A stretch of DNA of 64,000 bases from NCBI GenBank assembly GCA_024123955.1, contig CP099652.1, positions 124,001 through 188,000 on the forward strand, in the 5' to 3' direction. The position numbers were made by a program, and so were the translations under genes. Every line of letters starts with the position of its first letter. Position 1 is the stretch's first letter. Origin of the DNA: Oxalobacteraceae bacterium OTU3CINTB1. GTDB taxonomy: Bacteria > Pseudomonadota > Gammaproteobacteria > Burkholderiales > Burkholderiaceae_D. The notes under the pieces were generated by a model. That model saw only the letters and a program-made list of their open reading frames with translations. It made no database searches and was not told the origin of the DNA. Shown piece after piece: positions 58,076 to 64,000 of this stretch.

Positions 58076-58112
58076 AAAAAGCAACGGACGGCCGGGCTCC
58101 CGCCCGCCGTCC
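58076..58112 (-). terminator. probable terminator of the RCC1 lipoprotein gene
   Basis: GGACGGCCGGGC (58086-58097) pairs with GCCCGCCGTCC (58102-58112) with one bulge. On the minus strand GTTGC then T5 follow. The offset T-tract lowers confidence. Confidence 0.55.
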
Positions 58113-58169
58113 GCCGTCCGCCCGCGCTGCCATCGATGGCGGCGCGCGCGTTGTGGCCCGGTTCGCCGC

Positions 58170-59615
58170 TTAGTTCGGCACGTTGACCGGCACCGGCGCA
58201 TACGGCGCGTTCTTGCCGTTGCCCAGTTGTCCTTCCACATTGCGGCCCCAGCCCCACAGCGTGTCGTCCGATTGCAGGCCGAAGCTGTGCGCCATGCCGG
58301 AGGTGACGGCTTTCCAGTTGGCGCCGGTGCCGATCTGCAGTGGCACCGGGGAGTCGGTGCCGCCGGTACCCAGTTGGCCTTCGGTGTTGGTGCCCCAGCT
58401 CCACAAGGTGCCGTCGGTGCGCAGGCCGACGGTGTGCTGCGCGCCCGCCGCCATTTGCGACCAATTGCTGTCGGTACCGATCTGCACCGGCGCCGTGACA
58501 TCGACCACGGTGCCGTTGCCCAGTTGTCCGAAGGCGTTGGAACCCCACGCGTACAAGGTGCCGGAGGTGGTGATCGCCGTCGAGTGCAGCGCGCCGGCCG
58601 ACACCGAGGTGTACTTGAGCGTGCCGACCTTCGCGGGCGCCGTCACGTCGGTGCGGCTGGCGTTGCCCACCTGGCCGCTCGCATTGCCGCCCCAGCCGTA
58701 CAAATCGTTGGTGTCGCGCTGGATCGCCAGTGAGTGGGAGTCGCCGGCGGCGATCGAAGACCACAGCAGCACGCCGATCTTGGTCGGCACCGCGCGGTTG
58801 CCGGTCAGGGTCGGGTCGCCGAGTTGGCCCCTGTCGTTGCGGCCCCATGCGTACAGGTTGCCGTTGACTTTCAGCGCCAGCGCGTGGGCCTTCCCGGCCG
58901 CCACAGAGGCCCAATCCTTGGCGGTGCCAACCTGGGTCGGCACCGCACGGTTGATTTGGGTACCGTCGCCCAGCTGGCTGTCGAGGTTGTAGCCCCACGC
59001 CCACAGCGTGCCATCATTGCGGATCGCCACGACGAACTGGTCGCCGACGGCCACCTGTTTCCAGGTCGGGCTGGTGCCGGCCACCAGCACCGGCGCGTTG
59101 CGGTCGGTGGTGGTGCTGTCGCCCAATTGCGACTTGATGTTCGAGCCCCAGCTGTACAGATTGCCGTCGGCCTTGCGCGCGACGGTCTGGTAACCGCCGG
59201 CGGCCACATTCATCCACGGCGCCGTGACCGTGATGGCCAAAGTGCCGACCACGCTGTCGACCGTGGCGGTGACGTTCTCGGTGCCGACCGCCTTGGCCGT
59301 GAGCGCGCCGTTGGTGGCGACCGACAGCGCCTTGCCGTTGGTCGGCGCCCATAGCAGGCCGCCGGCGGCCGTCAGCGCCTTGGTGGTGCCGTCCGAATAG
59401 CTGCCGGTGGCGACCAGGACCTTCGGCGCGGTGCCGACCGCGATCGTGGTGGCGTTCCCGGGCACGGTGATGGCGATGCTGCGCAAGGTTGGCGCGGTGC
59501 TGGCCGGCGGGGTCGAGGAAGAACCGCCTCCGCCACCGCCGCCGCAGGCGGCCAATACGGCCAGCAGGGCGACCATCGGCACGTGCAGCAGGGACGAGAA
59601 TTTAAAATTTTTCAT
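58170..59615 (-). CDS. RCC1-repeat lipoprotein with Ig-like (Big) domain
   Basis: 481 aa. The lipobox VLAAC at ~19-23, then seven glycines and a Ser/Thr/Pro spacer, marks an exported lipoprotein. A bacterial Ig-like module (~45-130: SIAITVPGNATTIAVGTAPK ... AVGTENVTATV) precedes about six or seven RCC1 blades (~135-475), each with a WGxNxxGQLGxG core, e.g. LYAWGRNDRGQLGDPTLTGN and LWSWGTNTEGQLGTGGTD. The propeller should fold as a surface or periplasmic binding scaffold. No enzymatic residues are recognisable. The start ATG at 59615 is the only good one. The gap to the ygiQ terminator (59821-59852) and its own 170-base upstream region hold no gene. Confidence 0.88.
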   Translation of the reverse strand: MKNFKFSSLLHVPMVALLAVLAACGGGGGGGSSSTPPASTAPTLRSIAITVPGNATTIAVGTAPKVLVATGSYSDGTTKALTAAGGLLWAPTNGKALSVATNGALTAKAVGTENVTATVDSVVGTLAITVTAPWMNVAAGGYQTVARKADGNLYSWGSNIKSQLGDSTTTDRNAPVLVAGTSPTWKQVAVGDQFVVAIRNDGTLWAWGYNLDSQLGDGTQINRAVPTQVGTAKDWASVAAGKAHALALKVNGNLYAWGRNDRGQLGDPTLTGNRAVPTKIGVLLWSSIAAGDSHSLAIQRDTNDLYGWGGNASGQVGNASRTDVTAPAKVGTLKYTSVSAGALHSTAITTSGTLYAWGSNAFGQLGNGTVVDVTAPVQIGTDSNWSQMAAGAQHTVGLRTDGTLWSWGTNTEGQLGTGGTDSPVPLQIGTGANWKAVTSGMAHSFGLQSDDTLWGWGRNVEGQLGNGKNAPYAPVPVNVPN

Positions 59616-59784
59616 GATGTTCCAGTTTCACAGTGAAAGTCTGCGTTGCCGGCCGCCGGAGATGACAGCCATCCTCAACCAGTGTAGTCGGAAGGACCCC
59701 GCCCGCATCGCCGGAGCAGGACCGCATTAGCGGTGCAATTTGACCGATGCAACTAATTAACAACATTTCCATGGCGCATGTGCG

Positions 59785-59820
59785 AAAAAAAAGCAGGGAC
59801 AGCGATGTCCCTGCTTTTTT
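59785..59820. terminator. bidirectional rho-independent terminator of ygiQ
   Basis: GCAGGGAC (59793-59800) and GTCCCTGC (59807-59814) flanked by A8 and T6, 33 bases after the ygiQ stop. Confidence 0.93.
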
Positions 59821-59852
59821 GTACCGGCTGTCCGGCGTGGCGCGCGCGCGGT

Positions 59853-62324
59853 CTACTTGCGTCCGCGCGGGGCGGCGGCCGGCGCGCGCGCCGGTTTGCC
59901 GCCCTTGGCGGGCGCCGACGCCGCCGGCTTCTTGACCTTGATGGTGTCGAGGATGGAGGCGCGCACCTTGGTTTCGAGCGACTGGCGCGCCGTCAGGGAA
60001 CCGGTCAGCGCGTTGGCGCGCTGACCCTGGCCGCGCTGTTGCGCCTGGGCCGAGGCCGATGCCACGATGCCGGACTTGGCGCCTTTGCCGCCCTTGGCGG
60101 CGGCGCCCGGCAGCGGCAGCGCAGAGGCCGGGCCACGGCGGCCGTCGGTGCTCGGATTGCTGGTCGCCTCGCCGGCCGACCAGCTCGGAATCAGGTGCTT
60201 GTCGCCGTTGCCGATCAAGTCGCCACGGCCCATGGCCACCAGCGCCTCGCGCAGGATCGGCCAGTTCTCCGGGTCCTGGTAGCGCAGGAAGGCTTTGTGC
60301 GTGCGGCGGATCTTGCCGCTGCGCGCCGTCTCGACGGTTTCCGAATCGGCCGTCACCTTGCGCAGCGGATTCTTGCGCGTGTGGTACATGGTGGTGGCCA
60401 TCGCCATCGGCGTCGGCATGAAGGTCTGCACCTGGTCGAGCTTGAAGTTGTTCTTCTTCAGCCACAGCGCCAGGTTCAGCATGTCCAGGTCGGTCGTGCC
60501 CGGATGGGCGGCGATGAAGTACGGAATCAGGTACTGCTTCTTGCCGGCTTCGAGCGAGAAACGGTCGAACATTTCCTTGAACTCGTCGTAGGCGCCGATG
60601 CCCGGCTTCATCATCTTCGACAAGGTGTTCTCTTCCGTGTGCTCGGGCGCGATCTTGAGCAGGCCACCGACGTGGTGCGTGACCAGTTCCTTGACGTACT
60701 CCGGCGAACGCACGGCGATGTCGTAGCGCAGGCCCGACGAGATCAGGATCTTTTTCACGCCGGGAATGGCGCGCGCCTTGCGGTACAGCGAGATCAGCTT
60801 GCTGTGGTCGGTGCCCAGGTTGACGCAGATCGACGGGTACACGCACGACAGGCGGCGGCACGATTCCTCGATCTTCGGGTCCTTGCAGGCCAGCCGGTAC
60901 ATGTTGGCGGTCGGCCCGCCCAGGTCGGAGATGGTGCCGGTGAAGCCCTTGGTCTTGTCGCGGATGTGTTCGATCTCGCGCAGGATCGACGGCTCCGAGC
61001 GGCTCTGGATGATGCGGCCCTCGTGTTCCGTGATCGAGCAGAAGGTGCAACCGCCGAAGCAGCCGCGCATGATGTTGACCGAGAAACGGATCATTTCCCA
61101 CGCCGGAATGCGGGCCTTGCCGTACGACGGATGCGGCGCGCGCGCGTAGTTCATGTCGTAGACGCCGTCCATCTCGTCCATGCGCAGCGGCAGCGGCGGC
61201 GGGTTGATCCACACGTCGCGCTCGCCGTGCGCCTGCACCATCGCGCGGGCGTTGCCGGGATTCGATTCCAGGTGGAACACGCGCGAGGCGTGCGCGTACA
61301 TCACCGGATCGGCGCTGACGGTCTCGTACGATGGCAGCCGCACCACGGTTTTGTGGTGCTTTTCCTTTTCCATCGCCTGGCGCTCTTCGCGGCTCATGAT
61401 GCGGATGGTTTTGACCACCTCGACCGGAGCGACCGGAATAGGTGCGGCCGGCTGAGGCTTGGGTTCGACCATGGCCTCGTTGACTTCAGTCTCGGCACCG
61501 GCTTTGGCGCCGCCGTTCTCGGTGGCGCACGACGACGTGTTCTGCTGCACCATCATGTACGGATCGACATGCGGATCGACCTTGCCGGGCGTATCCATGC
61601 GGGTGCTGTTGTTGACGCCCCATTCCTCGCTCGGCAGCCAGCCGGCCGGCACCATGAAGGCGGTGCCGCGCAGGTCGCGGATGGTCTTGATGTCCTCGCC
61701 CGCCGCCATGCGGTGGGTCAGGTCGACCAGCGCGCGCTCGGCGTTGCCGAAGATCAGCAGATCGGCCTTGGAATCGGTCAGCACCGAACGGCGCACCTTG
61801 TCGGACCAGTAGTCGTAATGGGCGATGCGGCGCAGCGACGCCTCGATCGAGCCGATCACGACCGGCGTGCCGGGGAAGGCTTCGCGCACGCGCTGGGCGT
61901 AGACGGTGACGGCGCGGTCGGGCCGCTTGTTCGGCTCGCCGTTGGCGGTGTAGGCGTCGTCGGAGCGGATCTTGCGGTCGGCCGTGTAGCGGTTGACCAT
62001 CGAATCCATGTTGCCGGCGGTGATGCCGTAGTACAGGCGCGGCTTGCCCAGCGCGCGGAAGGCCTCGGCCGAGGTCCAGTCGGGCTGGCTGATGATGCCG
62101 ACGCGGAAGCCTTGCGCCTCCAGCAGGCGGCCGACCAGCGCCATGCCGAAGCTCGGATGGTCGATGTAGGCGTCGCCGGTGACCAGGATCACGTCGCATT
62201 CGTCCCAGCCGAGCGCGTCCATCTCGGCGCGGGACATCGGCAGGAAAGGCGCGGCGGCAGCGCGGGCAGACCGCTTCGGGACGGTCGCAAATAAATTGGT
62301 AGGGGAGATCATATCGGACAGCAT
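59853..62324 (-). CDS. ygiQ: YgiQ-family radical SAM protein
   Basis: 823 aa. The N-terminal YgiQ domain ([60 protein letters not shown]) is followed by the radical SAM core with CxxxCxxC at ~421-428 ([14 protein letters not shown]), [15 protein letters not shown] and [20 protein letters not shown]. The C-terminus has a basic Ala/Lys/Pro-rich tail (~745-823). Members carry a 4Fe-4S cluster; function is not established. An inserted low-complexity region (~295-330, [17 protein letters not shown]) is longer than in E. coli YgiQ. Start ATG at 62324; an alternative is at 62312. Confidence 0.93.
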   Translation of the reverse strand: MLSDMISPTNLFATVPKRSARAAAAPFLPMSRAEMDALGWDECDVILVTGDAYIDHPSFGMALVGRLLEAQGFRVGIISQPDWTSAEAFRALGKPRLYYGITAGNMDSMVNRYTADRKIRSDDAYTANGEPNKRPDRAVTVYAQRVREAFPGTPVVIGSIEASLRRIAHYDYWSDKVRRSVLTDSKADLLIFGNAERALVDLTHRMAAGEDIKTIRDLRGTAFMVPAGWLPSEEWGVNNSTRMDTPGKVDPHVDPYMMVQQNTSSCATENGGAKAGAETEVNEAMVEPKPQPAAPIPVAPVEVVKTIRIMSREERQAMEKEKHHKTVVRLPSYETVSADPVMYAHASRVFHLESNPGNARAMVQAHGERDVWINPPPLPLRMDEMDGVYDMNYARAPHPSYGKARIPAWEMIRFSVNIMRGCFGGCTFCSITEHEGRIIQSRSEPSILREIEHIRDKTKGFTGTISDLGGPTANMYRLACKDPKIEESCRRLSCVYPSICVNLGTDHSKLISLYRKARAIPGVKKILISSGLRYDIAVRSPEYVKELVTHHVGGLLKIAPEHTEENTLSKMMKPGIGAYDEFKEMFDRFSLEAGKKQYLIPYFIAAHPGTTDLDMLNLALWLKKNNFKLDQVQTFMPTPMAMATTMYHTRKNPLRKVTADSETVETARSGKIRRTHKAFLRYQDPENWPILREALVAMGRGDLIGNGDKHLIPSWSAGEATSNPSTDGRRGPASALPLPGAAAKGGKGAKSGIVASASAQAQQRGQGQRANALTGSLTARQSLETKVRASILDTIKVKKPAASAPAKGGKPARAPAAAPRGRK

Positions 62325-62392
62325 TGTACCGGAAATGCCATCCCTCCGCTCACGGGGCGCGGAAAATTCTTTTAGTATTCAACAACTTGTGA

Positions 62393-62434
62393 CGAAAGCG
62401 CCAGTGTTATCGGTCGATAAACGCTGGCGCTTCG
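62393..62434. other. 20-base stem-loop upstream of ygiQ
   Basis: CGAAAGCGCCAGTGTTATCG (62393-62412) and CGATAAACGCTGGCGCTTCG (62415-62434) pair nearly throughout with a GT loop. There is no T-tract. It lies between the DUF4404 stop and the ygiQ start, and its left arm shares CGAAAGCGCCAGTG with the pckG leader at 31558-31571. Confidence 0.6.
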
Positions 62435-62462
62435 ACACCGCCCGGGCGGGCGATGGCAAGCT

Positions 62463-62741
62463 TTAAACGCCGATATTGGACAGCATACGGCCCAGTTCAC
62501 GCAGCGCCGGCTCCAGTTTCGGGTGTTCGGCGGCGAATTTGGCCGAGATTTCCTGCGAACGCTCGGCCAGGCCGTAGGTGGTGGTGCCGCCGTCGGGCTG
62601 TTCTTCCTTGCCGCGCTCGAGCAGCGCCTGGATGTCGCCGTCGAGCTGCACCAGCAATTCCTGCAATTCGGCGTCGACCGGGCCGGCAGTGGCCAGGTTG
62701 GCCTGCAGGGTTTTGAGCGATGTTTTCAGATTACTGTCCAT
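62463..62741 (-). CDS. DUF4404 family protein
   Basis: 92 aa from the ATG at 62741. Helical: SNLKTSLKTLQANLATAGPV, ELQELLVQLDGDIQALLERG, and the conserved ending GLAERSQEISAKFAAEHPKL then ELGRMLSNIGV. This is the DUF4404 pattern; function is unknown. It follows the VF530 gene by 19 bases on the same strand with a GAGGGATAA ribosome site, so they form a two-gene operon. Confidence 0.85.
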   Translation of the reverse strand: MDSNLKTSLKTLQANLATAGPVDAELQELLVQLDGDIQALLERGKEEQPDGGTTTYGLAERSQEISAKFAAEHPKLEPALRELGRMLSNIGV

Positions 62742-62760
62742 GATGCTTATCCCTCGTTGT

Positions 62761-62970
62761 TCAATCGGCAAATTTGGTGGTCACGTATAACTCTTCGACC
62801 TTGGTCCTTGCCCACGGTGTCTTGCGCAAAAACTTCAGGCTGGATTTAACGCTTGGATCGCTGATGAAGCAATTGATATCGATCCGCTGGGCCAGCTGTT
62901 CCCAGCCGTAATGCTTGTGCAAACGGGTGACGATGGCTTCCAGCGTGACGCCGTTCAAATCATTACTCAT
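62761..62970 (-). CDS. VF530 family (DUF2132) DNA-binding protein
   Basis: 69 aa from the ATG at 62970. The family core is almost canonical: [40 protein letters not shown] and [21 protein letters not shown]530-type proteins are small helical domains with a double-stranded-DNA-binding proposal from structure. An upstream in-frame extension to 63069 lacks family similarity and is rejected. First gene of a pair with DUF4404. Divergent from the PAAR gene. Confidence 0.92.
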   Translation of the reverse strand: MSNDLNGVTLEAIVTRLHKHYGWEQLAQRIDINCFISDPSVKSSLKFLRKTPWARTKVEELYVTTKFAD

Positions 62971-63124
62971 GGTTCGGTTTAACTCGTAAAAACTATGCAG
63001 ACTCGATTTTGACATAAATTTCGCGCTTCCCCCGTACATCCGGTTTGCGGCTAAGTTGCGCCGCATCAAGTTCCTCCCGCCGCGCCATGTCTACAGTGAA
63101 TCCTTCATTTTTCGAGGAACCATC

Positions 63125-63715
63125 ATGATGCGCGCCGTGATTTGCAAAGGCGATCCCACCAGCCATGGCGGCAAGGTGCTGGAGGGCAACGAGCTGGTGA
63201 CAACCAACGGTCGCGCGGTCGCTCAAAAAGGCCACATGACGTTCTGCCCGCAGTGCAAGGGCAACTTCCCCATCGCCGAGGGGCTCGATTTCCACACCTA
63301 CGCCGGCATCGGCACGGCGGTGGACGGCATGAAGACCGCCTGCGGCGCCAAGCTGATCGCCACGCAGCACCAGATGGTGATCGACGACGGTGGCAGTGGC
63401 AGTGGTGATGGCGGCGCAGGCGGCCAAAGCGACGTGGCGTCGCCGGACGGTTCGAAGTCCGCCGCGCCGGTGTCGGCGCCCGAACCGCCGCCGACTGTCT
63501 ACAGCGCGACCTTCCGCGCTGTCGACGAGCGAACCGGCCAACCCGTCGCGGACAGACCCTACCGCATGGTGACGTCCGACGGGCGCACCGTGCGCGGCGT
63601 CACCGACGGCGATGGCCGTACCAAGACCATTAAGGGCCACGATCCATCGACAGTTCAGCTCTTCTGGGAAATGGAGGACGTCGGCGACGTTGACGAAGGG
63701 GGAGACAAGCAATGA
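63125..63715 (+). CDS. PAAR-domain protein (type VI secretion spike tip)
   Basis: 196 aa from the ATG at 63125 (GAGGAAC upstream; the next codon is also ATG). The N-terminal PAAR-like domain (~1-85) has MMRAVICKGDPTSHGGKVLE, KGHMTFCPQCKGNFPIAEG and GMKTACGAKLIATQHQMVID, with the His/Cys residues expected for a zinc-held spike tip. A Gly/Ser linker (~88-105) and a Pro-rich stretch lead to a small beta domain (~120-185, TVYSATFRAVDERTGQPVAD and GVTDGDGRTKTIKGHDPSTV) like those that connect effectors. The stop overlaps the next start by ATGA, so the next gene is likely its effector or partner. Confidence 0.9.
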   Translation: MMRAVICKGDPTSHGGKVLEGNELVTTNGRAVAQKGHMTFCPQCKGNFPIAEGLDFHTYAGIGTAVDGMKTACGAKLIATQHQMVIDDGGSGSGDGGAGGQSDVASPDGSKSAAPVSAPEPPPTVYSATFRAVDERTGQPVADRPYRMVTSDGRTVRGVTDGDGRTKTIKGHDPSTVQLFWEMEDVGDVDEGGDKQ

Positions 63716-64000
63716 CCGAAGCAGCTTCCGCAGCTACCTGCGCACTCGATGTCAAGGGCACTGTCACCACAGTCGCGCTCGGCGGGTGCCGCAAGGTATG
63801 CTACGAATTCGATACCAGCGCCACCAAGGCTGACCTGGCGCTGCCCTACCGGGTATCGCTCAATGGAAAGGTGCAAGAGGCTGCGGGCGCTTCGGGCGGC
63901 CTGACCGCCGCCAACCGCAAAATCACCTTGCTGGCCGCCCCCGGTGACAAGATCGCCCTGTTTCTCAACAGCGACGTCCATCCCGATTTCCGCCGCCAAC
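63712..64000 (+). CDS. unrecognised protein coupled to the PAAR gene, 3' truncated by window
   Basis: The ATG at 63712 overlaps the PAAR stop (ATGA) and the frame stays open to the last base, giving 96 visible residues: MTEAASAATCALDVKGTVTT, LGGCRKVCYEFDTSATKADL, then LLAAPGDKIALFLNSDVHPD. Three cysteines (10, 26, 30) and a beta-rich pattern suggest a small adaptor-like or Ig-like N-terminal domain. Position directly after a PAAR gene is typical for a type VI effector, so I infer that; the toxic domain, if any, lies outside the window. Confidence 0.7.
   Translation, partial: MTEAASAATCALDVKGTVTTVALGGCRKVCYEFDTSATKADLALPYRVSLNGKVQEAAGASGGLTAANRKITLLAAPGDKIALFLNSDVHPDFRRQ

Noticed and set aside
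1..64000. CRISPR array, rRNA operon or prophage
   Set aside because: No regularly spaced direct repeats, no rRNA sequence and no phage structural or integrase genes were seen.

Overview
The window is GC-rich chromosomal DNA of a betaproteobacterium, most likely Oxalobacteraceae (Duganella/Massilia/Janthinobacterium type). That is an inference from protein families: PEP-CTERM sorting signals, GTP-type PEP carboxykinase, RdgC, alginate-export-type porin, several TonB receptors, and dispersed GGGGTCA...TGACCCC palindromes. I see no rRNA, CRISPR array, integrase or transposase. Coding density is high and no gene-free stretch exceeds about 330 bases.

Layout. 1-2710: 3' part of a large Lhr-type helicase. 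2839-9872: an accessory block with a four-gene minus-strand operon (isochorismatase-like hydrolase, two ABM monooxygenases, SnoaL-like protein), two divergent LysR regulators, a cyclic-nucleotide-domain flavoprotein and an SDR. 9969-19316: envelope and secreted functions (Tat phospholipase C, porin, exported VOC protein, TetR with an Lnt-like nitrilase, a sugar-dehydrogenase/PEBP fusion, DUF4142). 19474-25381: AAA ATPase, then the divergent ssb/uvrA SOS pair with a LexA box, then an AraC regulator. 25391-35231: metabolism (DUF885 peptidase, aldehyde dehydrogenase, HAD phosphatase, pckG, 2-hydroxyacid dehydrogenase, half-size asparaginase) and rdgC. 35337-39966: S8 protease and a double PEP-CTERM protein. 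40187-43052: dinB behind a perfect LexA box, an MFS transporter, tRNA-Val and tRNA-Asp. 43111-48691: a TonB receptor coupled to a Tat-exported aminotransferase, and a cyclic-nucleotide-domain protein coupled to an AI-2E-type permease. 48825-54924: Fur-boxed siderophore receptor with PepSY protein, then ahpC-ahpF with an OxyR-like site. 55219-63715: NMT1-PAS-GGDEF-EAL protein, RCC1 lipoprotein, YgiQ, two small genes, and the start of a PAAR (type VI secretion) locus that runs off the right edge.

Regulatory themes readable from sequence: DNA damage (LexA at uvrA and dinB), iron (Fur), peroxide (OxyR-like at ahpC), and local regulators sitting on their own promoters (LysR half-site array, TetR palindrome on an apparently leaderless promoter, TATAG array at the AAA ATPase). 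The most distinctive structural signal is a family of long imperfect palindromes built on GGGGTCA...TGACCCC, seen at six intergenic places. I see no single multi-gene system I can claim as new. The best candidates for follow-up are this palindrome family, the double PEP-CTERM ORF and the TonB-receptor/exported PLP-enzyme pair.
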